A stretch of DNA of 29,731 nucleotides from Treponema sp. UBA1233. Lineage in GTDB: Bacteria > Spirochaetota > Spirochaetia > Treponematales > Treponemataceae. The translations under genes and the position numbers were made by a program. The notes under the pieces were generated by a model that worked only from the letters and a program-made list of their open reading frames with translations, ran no database searches and had not been told where the DNA came from. Shown one piece after another: positions 1 through 7,313 of the stretch (the stretch's first letter is position 1; every line of letters begins with the position of its first letter). The DNA is taken from the NCBI GenBank assembly GCA_002309305.1, contig DBWR01000074.1:1-29731 (forward strand), in the 5' to 3' direction.

Positions 1-258
1 ATTCACGATGCATTCCAGCAGTTCCTTGCGGGATATTATCACAGCCGCGTAAAATATCCGGGACAGGTTGATGCGGAGGACAATGTTCAGGCTCCTCTAG
101 GACCGGCAAACAACCCTCAGCCGCAGCAGGCAAAGGTTCCCTCTCCAAAGGGTCAGCTTTCAGTCCTTACAGCATCCGCCACAGATCGTAAAACTGAGAA
201 AAAACTGGAAAAAAAGACTGAAAAAAGACAAAAGAAAGAGGGTAGGGAAAAAAAGTAG
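1..258 (+). CDS. pgpH: C-terminal end of a PgpH-type 7TM-HD cyclic-dinucleotide phosphodiesterase (5' truncated by window)
   Basis: The window opens inside a reading frame that runs to a TAG at 256-258. The first residues contain FLAGYYHSRVKYP, which matches the conserved end of the HD domain in YqfF/PgpH proteins (pattern LxGxYHxRIEYP). About 60 low-complexity residues follow, rich in Pro and Gln and then Lys and Glu, as a cytoplasmic tail. PgpH enzymes hydrolyse cyclic di-AMP at the membrane. The call also rests on context: pgpH directly precedes ybeY in Firmicutes and, as I recall, in treponemes. The HD catalytic residues and membrane segments lie left of the window, so activity cannot be judged. 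The next gene starts immediately after this stop codon, so the two are probably cotranscribed. Confidence 0.7.
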   Translation: MHDAFQQFLAGYYHSRVKYPGQVDAEDNVQAPLGPANNPQPQQAKVPSPKGQLSVLTASATDRKTEKKLEKKTEKRQKKEGREKK

Positions 259-741
259 ATGGCAAACCGGATTTTGCTTGATGTGGAGGAAAACGTCGCT
301 CAGCCCCATTGGATTTCCAATATTGAGCCTTTTCTGCTTGAAGTAATGGAAGAACTGTCGTATGATAAAGAGGAAGTGTCGGTATTTTTCTGTTCCGATG
401 CGTTCATTCAGAATTTAAATAGGGAATACCGTAACATTGACGCACCTACAGATGTTTTAAGTTTTGAGAACGGCGAAGAATATACCGATGACCAGGGTGA
501 TTCATGGAAATCTGTGGGAGACATAGTGATCAGTCTGGAGACTTTGCCCAAGAACGCACAGTATTTTGAGGTTTCATGCAACGAGGAGCTTAAACGGCTG
601 CTTATACACGGACTTTTGCACTTGCACGGACTTGACCACGGGGATGAGCATGTGGAAAAGGGTGTGGAGCCTGTATGCGAGATGCTCAAGATACAAAAGC
701 GCCTGATGCAGAGGTTTGACTCAACAATCATTTATGACTGA
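259..741 (+). CDS. ybeY: Endoribonuclease YbeY (16S rRNA maturation, ribosome quality control)
   Basis: This 160-residue protein has the usual YbeY length and the zinc-binding signature HGLLHLHGLDH at residues 117-127. The three metal-binding histidines are H117, H121 and H127. The conserved segment DAPTDVLSFE (61-70) upstream is also typical. YbeY is a single-strand-specific metallo-endoribonuclease acting in 16S rRNA 3'-end processing and 70S ribosome quality control. The ATG directly abuts the TAG of the preceding pgpH-like frame, and the purine-rich stretch GAGGGTAGGG about 10 bases upstream can serve as ribosome binding site. The 21-base gap to the next gene supports an operon with the CBS-domain protein. 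Confidence 0.95.
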   Translation: MANRILLDVEENVAQPHWISNIEPFLLEVMEELSYDKEEVSVFFCSDAFIQNLNREYRNIDAPTDVLSFENGEEYTDDQGDSWKSVGDIVISLETLPKNAQYFEVSCNEELKRLLIHGLLHLHGLDHGDEHVEKGVEPVCEMLKIQKRLMQRFDSTIIYD

Positions 742-762
742 AATTTACAGTTAGGAAGAAAT

Positions 763-1557
763 ATGGGTATATTTGGTAAAGGAAAAAAGAAGGAAAAGAA
801 GGAAAGTGAATCGGCCGTTTCCGGTCCGTCGCAACAGGAGATTCTGGCTGAAGAAAAAAATGACATGATTCAGGGGGTGGAAGACCTTGCTGAAACTACC
901 GTCAAGGAAGTAATGGTACCGCGCATTGACGTGGACTTCATCTCCCTTGACACCGCACAGGAGGATCTGCCCCTCAAGATTACGGAGAGCGGACACTCCA
1001 GGCTCCCGGTTTATTCGGGTTCAATTGACAACGTGGTGGGAGTCCTTTATGTAAAGGATTTGATCCGGGCTTTTGCAAGAAAGGAAGCGATAGATCTGGA
1101 AAAAATCATCCGCAAGGCATATTTTGTTCCGGAAAGCAAGCACATAGACAGCCTGCTCCGTGAATTCAAGCGTAAGCACGTTCATATTGCCATTGCCATA
1201 GACGAATACGGCGGAGTGAGCGGTATAGTCTGCATGGAAGATATTATAGAACAGATTGTCGGTGACATTCAGGATGAATTTGACAACGAGAGGGAGGACA
1301 TCATATCCCTTGCCGACAACGTATGGGTATGTGACGCCCGCGTTTTGCTGGAAGATTTGAACGAAACCATATCTTCAAACTTCCCGACCCAGGAATTTGA
1401 CACCCTTGGAGGCTTTGTCTTTGACCTTTTTGGCAAAATTCCGGTGAAATTCGAAAAAGTCACGTGGAAGGACTACGACTTTATTGTTCAGGACATGGAA
1501 GGACATAAAGTTAATGTTATCAAGATAATATATCGAAAAGATAATAAGGACGATTAG
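763..1557 (+). CDS. tlyC: TlyC/CorC-family CBS-domain protein (hemolysin C-like), soluble form
   Basis: A 264-residue protein starting with a Lys/Glu-rich segment, followed by EVMVPRIDVDFI near residues 47-58. That segment is the hallmark linker entering the CBS pair of the CorC/HlyC/TlyC family. Two CBS motifs follow (SRLPVYSG...VVGVLYVKDL and HIAIAIDEYGGVSGIVCMED, the latter at about 126-145). A C-terminal CorC_HlyC (transporter-associated) domain has the characteristic GGFVFDLFGKIP. The N-terminal DUF21/CNNM membrane domain of full-length relatives is absent, so the protein should be cytosolic or peripheral. Historic names such as hemolysin C are weakly supported; roles in divalent metal homeostasis or adenosyl-ligand sensing are inferred from the family. 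The start is set by TAGGAAG five bases upstream of the ATG. Confidence 0.88.
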   Translation: MGIFGKGKKKEKKESESAVSGPSQQEILAEEKNDMIQGVEDLAETTVKEVMVPRIDVDFISLDTAQEDLPLKITESGHSRLPVYSGSIDNVVGVLYVKDLIRAFARKEAIDLEKIIRKAYFVPESKHIDSLLREFKRKHVHIAIAIDEYGGVSGIVCMEDIIEQIVGDIQDEFDNEREDIISLADNVWVCDARVLLEDLNETISSNFPTQEFDTLGGFVFDLFGKIPVKFEKVTWKDYDFIVQDMEGHKVNVIKIIYRKDNKDD

Positions 1558-1579
1558 TCACTTTTTTTGGGAGGAAAAA

Positions 1580-3733
1580 ATGAAAAACGTATCCAAAAGG
1601 CCAAGAATAATTGCCATTCTTCTAGTGCTTCTGTTCTCCGTGGCCTCTGCCCATGCCCAGCAAAAGACCGCTCTTTCACTTTACAACAAGGGCATGCAGT
1701 TCCAGCAAAGGGAAGACTATTATTCTGCAATAGAATCCTACCGCGAGGCGCTTCAGCTTAACCCGCAGTATGGGGATGCATGGTACAATCTTGCCCTGTG
1801 CACTTTCCATCTTGGTGAATATGACCTGGCAGTTTCCTATGCCGATACAGCCGCAAAATATGCCCGCAATTTGAGCGAAATCCAGAACCTCAAGGGTATG
1901 GCACTCATTTCCCTGGGCAACATCACTCAGGCACGTACGGTTTTTGAGGAAGTCCTGAAAAAATATCCGAATGACCTTAACGCACGCTTTGGTCTTGCAG
2001 AAATCGATTTGTACAACGGTGGAATCACGACAGCCGAAAAACGCTATCTTGATGCCCTGAAGAGGGATTCAACCAACAGAAAGGCACTTTTGAGCCTTGC
2101 ACTGGTATCCGCAGATCAGGGAAACAACGCCGCCGCAGAACGCTATGTAAACCAGGCGCTAGAATATCACAGCGGTGAAGCCGAAGTACACTATCTTGCC
2201 TCCTATCTTGCCGCAAAACGAGGGGATGTAAAGGAAGCCGAACGCCGCGCACGCTCAGCAGTACAGATCAAGGGTGACTACGACAAAGCCTATGAGCTCC
2301 TTGCAGACATACTTTATGCCCAGGGACGCTACAGCGAGGTAATCGACATATGTGAATTCCGCATCGGACGCAACAGGAAGCTTCCGCTTGCATGGTACCT
2401 TAAGGGGCTTTCACAGGAAAAGCTTGGCCTTTATGAGGACGCAATATCCACATTCAACACGGGACTTTCAATTGATCCTCTTGATGAGGTGATGAGGCTT
2501 GCACTTGAACAGCTTGTAAACAGGAGCCTTGCAATAGAGGACCCAAGACGCGCTACATGGGCAAAATACCACATAACCAAGGCTGCAGACTACAAGAATA
2601 AATATGACGGTCCGAGCGAACGCTACGAGTATCAGAGGGCCCTTTCTGTGGATCCGCTTAATGCAAAGGCAAGACAGTCATTTGCAAACATGCTTGAACG
2701 TGACGGTTTCTATGAGCTCTATCTTGAACAGCTCAAATTCATCCGCTCAAATGACAGCGACGTAATTGCACGCCAGATCCAAAAGGATGAGAATTCCGCA
2801 AAGATAAAGAGGACGAGCCAGCAGGTAAAGAACGACGACACGATCGAAGCCCTTGAAAGCATGCTCCGTTCAAACCTTGCTCACAAATACAATGTAAAGC
2901 CGTTCTATCTGGACAAGTCAAGGTGGAACATCGGAATCTACTATCAGAAATCACAGATTCAGCTGATGCATTCCGGGGCAGAGCAGATAATCGCCACAGC
3001 CGCAAAGAACCTGTTCAACGGTGTTGCAGTTACTACTGTTGACGTAGACGTTCAGTCGGTGGATGGATTCTCTCAGGCATACAGGCTTGCACGCACCGCC
3101 GGAAAAGATTATTTTGTAATCATCACGATGGATGAGACAAGCCGCTCATTCACACTCAACGCAGACGTTTATTCAGCAAGAACCGGAACAAAGACAACTT
3201 CCGTAAAGGTATACCGCACTGGAAACGACAGGGTTGCAAAGTCAATCCGCAGGCTCCGTCAGGCAGTTCTTGACATCCTCCCGATTCGTGGAACTGTACT
3301 TTACAATTCAGCCAGCACCGTACTGGCAGACCTTGGAAAAAGCGACGGAATCGAAAAGGGTTCAACCTTTGATGTAGTAAAGAAGGGCAAGGTACGCACC
3401 GCAGATTCAGGCTATGGAGTATCCTATGCCGAAGCAGACATACTTGGCAAATTCGTTGTTACAGCCGTAAATGAGGAAATATCCGAGGGAACCTATACAA
3501 AGAAGGGATTCTATGATACCCTTAACGTAGGTGACGAACTGGTACTGGTTCAGCTCAAGGATGCCGCAACAAGCGACGGAAATGCCGTAACCGACACAAG
3601 GGCAGCCGCCAAGGGCAACGGTGAACCAGCCACAGCCGCAGCCGCCAAAGCAGAAAAGGATTCGATAAGGGAAGACATGAAAACCCCGCAGAGGGAATCT
3701 TCACTTATAACGATGATACATTCGATTAATTAA
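1580..3733 (+). CDS. Secreted/periplasmic TPR-repeat protein, 717 aa
   Basis: A signal peptide occupies residues 1-26, with a basic start, a hydrophobic core and an Ala-x-Ala-type site before QQK. Repeated TPR units follow over roughly residues 30-430 (for example YNKGMQFQQREDYYSAIESY and AWYNLALCTFHLGEYDLAVS), with spacing near 34 residues. The C-terminal third is not TPR. It looks like a mixed alpha/beta domain with a stretch resembling a hinge between folded units (GTVLYNSASTVLADLGKSDG), and ends in an Ala/Lys-rich low-complexity tail. The protein probably scaffolds envelope complexes, but no partner can be named. The ATG follows GGGAGGA with good spacing. A 13-bp-stem hairpin lies just after the stop, so the pgpH-ybeY-tlyC-TPR operon probably ends here. 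Confidence 0.82.
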   Translation: MKNVSKRPRIIAILLVLLFSVASAHAQQKTALSLYNKGMQFQQREDYYSAIESYREALQLNPQYGDAWYNLALCTFHLGEYDLAVSYADTAAKYARNLSEIQNLKGMALISLGNITQARTVFEEVLKKYPNDLNARFGLAEIDLYNGGITTAEKRYLDALKRDSTNRKALLSLALVSADQGNNAAAERYVNQALEYHSGEAEVHYLASYLAAKRGDVKEAERRARSAVQIKGDYDKAYELLADILYAQGRYSEVIDICEFRIGRNRKLPLAWYLKGLSQEKLGLYEDAISTFNTGLSIDPLDEVMRLALEQLVNRSLAIEDPRRATWAKYHITKAADYKNKYDGPSERYEYQRALSVDPLNAKARQSFANMLERDGFYELYLEQLKFIRSNDSDVIARQIQKDENSAKIKRTSQQVKNDDTIEALESMLRSNLAHKYNVKPFYLDKSRWNIGIYYQKSQIQLMHSGAEQIIATAAKNLFNGVAVTTVDVDVQSVDGFSQAYRLARTAGKDYFVIITMDETSRSFTLNADVYSARTGTKTTSVKVYRTGNDRVAKSIRRLRQAVLDILPIRGTVLYNSASTVLADLGKSDGIEKGSTFDVVKKGKVRTADSGYGVSYAEADILGKFVVTAVNEEISEGTYTKKGFYDTLNVGDELVLVQLKDAATSDGNAVTDTRAAAKGNGEPATAAAAKAEKDSIREDMKTPQRESSLITMIHSIN

Positions 3734-3745
3734 TAATTTGAAAAA

Positions 3746-3784
3746 GGCAATTGCCTGACGATTCATTTTGCCGGGTGATTGCCT
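3746..3784 (+). terminator. Strong hairpin after the TPR gene, probable transcription terminator
   Basis: GGCAATTGCCTG at 3746-3757 pairs with CGGGTGATTGCC at 3772-3783 over 12 bp, allowing three G-U pairs, around a 14-base loop; A3745-T3784 adds one more pair. The 3' side is only mildly T-rich (TATTGGTTT). A second small hairpin, TGCAAT (3792-3797) with ATTGCA (3803-3808), is followed by TTTTCT and may assist. Together they mark the boundary between the conserved operon and the AT-rich island. Confidence 0.55.
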
Positions 3785-3840
3785 ATTGGTTTGCAATATG
3801 TAATTGCATTTTCTCCGCTTTCTGGATGAGGGAGAAGCTG

Positions 3841-3972
3841 ATGAAAAAAAGTGTTTTGCTTGCATTATTGTTGTTTTTGTTTGATTTATTCTTCTTTTCC
3901 AAAGACCAGCTTGCGATATTGCGAAATTCAATTTATGCCGTGCATGGATATGAATTTAAGGATCCCAAATGA
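3841..3972 (+). CDS. 43-residue secreted mini-protein with a partial YARHG domain
   Basis: A small frame with its own ribosome binding site (GAGGGAGAAG just upstream) encodes a hydrophobic leader (about residues 1-20) and then LAILRNSIYAVHGYEFKD. The YARHG domain is named for the segment RNxIYARHGYxF, which this matches with Val for the central Arg. Only the first part of that domain is present before the stop. The stop overlaps the next start as ATGA (3969-3972), and the AAGGA inside the last codons is well placed as the next gene's ribosome binding site. It is either the remnant of a longer YARHG protein whose 3' part was replaced by the paralogue array, or a tiny exported peptide. A gene caller may miss it or start it upstream at 3751. 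Confidence 0.5.
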   Translation: MKKSVLLALLLFLFDLFFFSKDQLAILRNSIYAVHGYEFKDPK

Positions 3973-4865
3973 AAAAAATTATTTGTTCATTGTTCATAAC
4001 TATATTTGTTTTAAATTTTGCAATTGCAAAAGATTTACTATCGTTTCTTGAAGAAAAACGATGGTACCCAATTCAATTTCTCGAAATACTTAAAACTGAA
4101 AATAGAGATACTACCTTAAATTTTAATCCAGATATTATAAAAAATACTGAATATGATTTTGCTTATGAAAGAAATACTACTTGGTACGAGCCTGGTACAT
4201 TTAGTTATTTATTTTTAACAAAAAATGAAAACAAAATTGAATTAGGTAGAAGTTTCGATATTTCTATTGAGAAATGTTTAAACAAAAAAGAAAAATATAT
4301 AGTTTTTGGAAAACAAACTGAGTTTTCTAAAGATGTATATTTTTCAGAGCCCTCTATTATTAATTTAGATCCATTAATTGATTTAGATGAATCCGATGAA
4401 ATTAAAATAAGTTTGGATGGAGATTATTTGACTTTTTCAGTAAAATCGAGAAATTTTTATCAGGAATATTTTTTTGCTGATAAAAATACAATTGAACAAA
4501 TCGTATCATTAATAACAACAAACAAATGTGACCTCTCCAAAGTCACCTGGCCACGCCACGCTGACGGTTCCTGCGATTATGACGGAAGTAAATCTACTTC
4601 CACCACCATCACTCCAAACAAACTCATGTCCGTAACCGAAAACCTCAAGCTCCGCTCATCAGAAGCAACCACATCCAAAGTGCTCGCTGTAATGTCAGCA
4701 GGAACAAAGGTAAAGGTTCTTGAGCTAGGTAAGGCAGAAACAATCGACGGCATAAACAGCAACTGGGTAAAGGTCGAGGTTCAAAAGGGTGCAAAAGACA
4801 GGGACGGTAAAACGATAAAAAAGGGAACTGTCGGCTGGTGCTATGGGGGATATCTGGAGGAATAA
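3969..4865 (+). CDS. Secreted WPRHADGSCDYDG-family protein with C-terminal SH3b domain (array member 1)
   Basis: The 298-residue product has a signal peptide (residues 1-20, AIA before KD). A divergent N-terminal domain contains ILKTENRDT, matching the VLKSGxRDT block of its neighbours, and SLDGDYLTF matches the GDYLxIY block. The signature CDLSKVTWPRHADGSCDYDG follows at about residues 187-206. A bacterial SH3 domain closes the protein (NLKLRSSEATTSKVL ... GTVGWCYGGYLEE). SH3b domains often bind peptidoglycan or envelope peptides, so a periplasmic or surface location is likely. The first two thirds are very AT-rich while the signature and SH3 part are clearly GC-richer, suggesting a composite gene. 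The start overlaps the YARHG mini-protein by ATGA. Function unknown. Confidence 0.85.
   Translation: MKKIICSLFITIFVLNFAIAKDLLSFLEEKRWYPIQFLEILKTENRDTTLNFNPDIIKNTEYDFAYERNTTWYEPGTFSYLFLTKNENKIELGRSFDISIEKCLNKKEKYIVFGKQTEFSKDVYFSEPSIINLDPLIDLDESDEIKISLDGDYLTFSVKSRNFYQEYFFADKNTIEQIVSLITTNKCDLSKVTWPRHADGSCDYDGSKSTSTTITPNKLMSVTENLKLRSSEATTSKVLAVMSAGTKVKVLELGKAETIDGINSNWVKVEVQKGAKDRDGKTIKKGTVGWCYGGYLEE
4548..4586 (+). repeat. WPRHADGSCDYDG signature, first of six copies
   Basis: A 39-base in-frame block coding for the family signature recurs at 5565-5603, 6616-6654, 7248-7286, 8183-8221 and, as YPRHADGSCDYDY, at 12418-12456. The DNA copies are GC-rich against AT-rich surroundings and differ mainly at synonymous positions, so the protein sequence appears to be held by selection or homogenised by gene conversion. 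The single Cys and the His and Asp residues are invariant in all six copies. Confidence 0.85.
4735..4865 (+). repeat. 131-bp direct repeat, left copy (identical to 5779-5909)
   Basis: The last 131 bases of array members 1 and 2, from CAGAAACAATCGACGG to the TAA, appear identical base for base, with an offset of 1044. They encode the end of the SH3b domain. The upstream parts of the two genes are only distantly similar, so this end was exchanged or duplicated recently. Confidence 0.88.
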
Positions 4866-4919
4866 TTAAGAATTAGGAATTATGAATTATGAATTATGAA
4901 TTATGAATTATGAATTATG
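4864..4919 (+). repeat. Heptamer tandem repeat, 8 units of AATTATG or variants
   Basis: Units are AATTAAG, AATTAGG and then six perfect AATTATG copies, immediately after the stop of member 1 and about 8 bases before the ribosome binding site of member 2 (GGAGG at 4928-4932). A matching nine-unit tract sits in the equivalent place before member 3. AT-rich heptamer tracts occur between genes in other bacteria. Tracts like this can change length by slippage. Confidence 0.93.
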
Positions 4920-5011
4920 AATAAAATGGAGGTCTAATTAATGAGAGTAATTAAGAAAATATTTCTCCTTTTGCTATTTTCAATTTTCTACAGTCAGCTG
5001 TATTCTCAAGA
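4920..5011 (+). repeat. 92-bp direct repeat, left copy (matches 5971-6062 with one mismatch)
   Basis: This segment holds the ribosome binding site, start codon and whole signal peptide of member 2. It matches the same part of member 3 except for C/T at 4934/5985, and similarity drops sharply right after the signal peptide. With the 131-bp repeat and the heptamer tract it makes a nearly continuous repeat of about 280 bp on each side of member 2. Confidence 0.88.
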
Positions 5012-5909
5012 TAATATACATGATTTTCTAGAAAGATTATCTAAAGGAAACTATGTAATTGATTTTTACTGTGATGTATTAAAGTCTGGTAAAAGAGAAA
5101 CAATACATAAATTTTCTGATGTTTACATAGACAGAGAATATCCTGACCCAGATTATGGTAAAGTAAAATACAAGTGGTTTGATATGAATGTATTTCCTAT
5201 GGAAATCATCCAAATAAATACGAATGATTATTCTGAAGAAATAGAAGATGGATTTTTTTCTATATCAAATCATTGGATTGATGTATATAATTTTTGTGTT
5301 GAAAAAAATATAGAAATAATTTTCAGTGAAGGAAGCGATTTAAATGACTGGTATGATAATTATTCATCATTAGATTGGAAAAAAGTAAGGGAAAAGAAAC
5401 AAAACACATTTTATTTTCATTTTGACGGAGATTATTTATATATTTATTTAAATGGTGAAACTGATAAAGATTTATTTGCAACTTTTGTTAATATGAATGA
5501 CGAAACATTCTCTCAGTTTAAGAGTTTAATTGCAAATAATAAATGTGACCTCTCTAAAGTAATCTGGCCACGCCACGCAGACGGAAGCTGTGATTACGAC
5601 GGAAGCAAAAAAATACCTGCAGTACAAACTTCAAATACATCTTCATCAACCATCACGCCATCTCAAACCATGACCGTAACCGAAAACCTCAAGCTCCGTT
5701 CAGGCGAAGCCACTTCCACACAAGTCCTCACAGTAATGGCAGCCGGCACAAAGGTGAAAATCCTTGAACTTGGTCATTCAGAAACAATCGACGGCATAAA
5801 CAGCAACTGGGTAAAGGTCGAGGTTCAAAAGGGTGCAAAAGACAGGGACGGTAAAACGATAAAAAAGGGAACTGTCGGCTGGTGCTATGGGGGATATCTG
5901 GAGGAATAA
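4941..5909 (+). CDS. Secreted WPRHADGSCDYDG-family protein with C-terminal SH3b domain (array member 2)
   Basis: 322 residues. The signal peptide spans residues 1-22 and ends in YSQ. The N-terminal family domain carries FYCDVLKSGKRETIHKFS, DREYPDPDYG and VKYKW, followed by a hydrophilic middle and FDGDYLYIYLNGETDKD. The signature CDLSKVIWPRHADGSCDYDG sits near residues 202-221, and an SH3b domain nearly identical to that of member 1 ends the protein. GGAGG eight bases before the ATG sets the start. The gene lies between near-identical direct repeats, with a heptamer tract on each side, so it could be lost or amplified by recombination. Export is well supported; the ligand of the SH3b domain is unknown. 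Confidence 0.88.
   Translation: MRVIKKIFLLLLFSIFYSQLYSQDNIHDFLERLSKGNYVIDFYCDVLKSGKRETIHKFSDVYIDREYPDPDYGKVKYKWFDMNVFPMEIIQINTNDYSEEIEDGFFSISNHWIDVYNFCVEKNIEIIFSEGSDLNDWYDNYSSLDWKKVREKKQNTFYFHFDGDYLYIYLNGETDKDLFATFVNMNDETFSQFKSLIANNKCDLSKVIWPRHADGSCDYDGSKKIPAVQTSNTSSSTITPSQTMTVTENLKLRSGEATSTQVLTVMAAGTKVKILELGHSETIDGINSNWVKVEVQKGAKDRDGKTIKKGTVGWCYGGYLEE
5779..5909 (+). repeat. 131-bp direct repeat, right copy
   Basis: This is identical to 4735-4865 as far as I can read, and encodes the end of the member 2 SH3b domain including the stop. Confidence 0.88.
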
Positions 5910-5970
5910 TTATGAATTATGAATTAAGAATTAAGAATTAAGAATTATGAATTATGAATTATGAATTATG
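5908..5970 (+). repeat. Heptamer tandem repeat, 9 units of AATTATG/AATTAAG
   Basis: Two AATTATG units, three AATTAAG units and four AATTATG units lie between the member 2 stop and the member 3 ribosome binding site (GGAGG, 5979-5983). The tract has one more unit than its counterpart at 4864-4919 and a different arrangement of variants. The copy number has therefore changed since the duplication. Confidence 0.93.
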
Positions 5971-6062
5971 AATAAAATGGAGGTTTAATTAATGAGAGTA
6001 ATTAAGAAAATATTTCTCCTTTTGCTATTTTCAATTTTCTACAGTCAGCTGTATTCTCAAGA
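5971..6062 (+). repeat. 92-bp direct repeat, right copy
   Basis: Leader region of member 3: ribosome binding site, start codon and signal peptide, matching 4920-5011 with a single substitution. Confidence 0.88.
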
Positions 6063-6681
6063 AAATTTACATGATTTTCTTGAGAAATTATATACCGGCA
6101 ATTATGTAATTGATTTTTATTGTGACGTTCTCAAATCTGGTAAAAGAGATACGATACATAATTTTTCTGATGTTTACATGGATAGAGAATATTCTGATCC
6201 GGATTATGGTGTGGTAAAATACAAATGGTATGATATGGAAATGTTTTCCATGGATTCAATTGATATTAGAATTGATGATGATACTAATAAAATAGATGAT
6301 GAATACTTTGAAATATCATTTCATGGTCTTTATATTGAAAGTTCATCTTTAGATAAAACAATAGAAATACAATTTCGTGAAAGTGTAAATGATGATGAAT
6401 TTAGCGATAGTTTTTCTTCATTAAATTGGAAACTTGTTAGACAAAATAGAGTTAATACATTTTATTTCCGTTTTGACGGAGATTATTTATATGTTTATTT
6501 AAATGGTGAGACTGATAAAGATTTGTTTGCAACATTCGTAAATATGAATGACGAAACATTCTCTCAGTTTAAGAATTTAATTGCAAATAATAAATGCGAC
6601 CTCTCCAAAGTGACCTGGCCCCGCCACGCAGACGGTAGCTGTGACTATGACGGTAAGCCGAAGAAAGGGGGTAAGAAATGA
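5992..6681 (+). CDS. Secreted WPRHADGSCDYDG-family protein without SH3b domain (array member 3)
   Basis: 229 residues. The signal peptide is identical to that of member 2. The family domain is closely related to member 2 (FYCDVLKSGKRDTIHNFSDVY, DREYSDPDYG, FDGDYLYVYLNGETDKD). The signature ends the protein at about residues 202-221 and is followed only by the short basic tail KPKKGGKK. The SH3b module of members 1 and 2 is absent, as if replaced by this tail. The bases coding for the tail read AAAGGGGG and act as the ribosome binding site for the next gene, whose ATG overlaps this stop as ATGA at 6678-6681. Translation of members 3 to 6 is therefore probably coupled. Function unknown. Confidence 0.85.
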   Translation: MRVIKKIFLLLLFSIFYSQLYSQENLHDFLEKLYTGNYVIDFYCDVLKSGKRDTIHNFSDVYMDREYSDPDYGVVKYKWYDMEMFSMDSIDIRIDDDTNKIDDEYFEISFHGLYIESSSLDKTIEIQFRESVNDDEFSDSFSSLNWKLVRQNRVNTFYFRFDGDYLYVYLNGETDKDLFATFVNMNDETFSQFKNLIANNKCDLSKVTWPRHADGSCDYDGKPKKGGKK

Positions 6682-7313
6682 AAAAGAATATCTGTGTTGT
6701 TTTTTTAATTTTTCTTTTACCGATTTATCTTTTTTGTAATGATAAATATTCTGATAAATATATATTAGATTTTTATTTTGATGTTTTATTTTCGAAAAAT
6801 AGAGATTCAATATTCAATTATACAGATAAATATAATGATTTTGATTTATCGGATATGGATGGTGAATGGGGGAAAAAGTGGTATGAAAGTTTAGAACCAG
6901 AATCTATTAAATATTTTTTCGGTGATAATGAAATTGGTATTGGAGAAGGTCATTATTTTTGTTACCAAAAAGTTGAACAAAAAAAATCTAATACTATTTA
7001 TTACCTAGGTAAGGAATCAGAATTGAATAAACAAGCTGATAAGTATTCTGCCATCGATTGGAGTGCTGTTAGAAAATATGATGATTTTATTTTAATTTTT
7101 GTATATGAAGGTGATTATTTAACTATATATTTTAATGAGGAAAAAGATAAAAATATATTAGCTACTTTTTGTAGAGTGACAGAAGATACATATAAAGAGT
7201 TTGAATCTCTTATTCATTATAATTCATGTAATCTCAGAAAAGTAACTTGGCCTCGCCACGCCGACGGCAGCTGTGATTACGACGGTAAGCCGAAGAAAGA
7301 GGGGAAGAAATGA
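6678..7313 (+). CDS. Secreted or lipoprotein WPRHADGSCDYDG-family protein (array member 4)
   Basis: 211 residues. The leader MKKNICVVFLIFLLPIYLFC ends in a Cys followed by Asn-Asp. It could be a relaxed spirochaete lipobox, making this the only likely lipoprotein of the array, or an ordinary signal peptide. The family domain is shorter (ILDFYFDVLFSKNRDSIFNY, KWYES, YEGDYLTIYFNEEKDKN). The signature is altered at the front (CNLRKVTWPRHADGSCDYDG) and followed by the tail KPKKEGKK. The start overlaps the upstream stop, and the stop overlaps the next start (ATGA at 7310-7313). Base composition is markedly AT-rich until the signature. Function unknown. Confidence 0.83.
   Translation: MKKNICVVFLIFLLPIYLFCNDKYSDKYILDFYFDVLFSKNRDSIFNYTDKYNDFDLSDMDGEWGKKWYESLEPESIKYFFGDNEIGIGEGHYFCYQKVEQKKSNTIYYLGKESELNKQADKYSAIDWSAVRKYDDFILIFVYEGDYLTIYFNEEKDKNILATFCRVTEDTYKEFESLIHYNSCNLRKVTWPRHADGSCDYDGKPKKEGKK

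Noticed and set aside
4864..5970. CRISPR-like array
   Set aside because: The repeats are contiguous 7-bp units without spacers, and no cas1 or effector gene is near; the Cas2-like gene is about 9 kb away and isolated.
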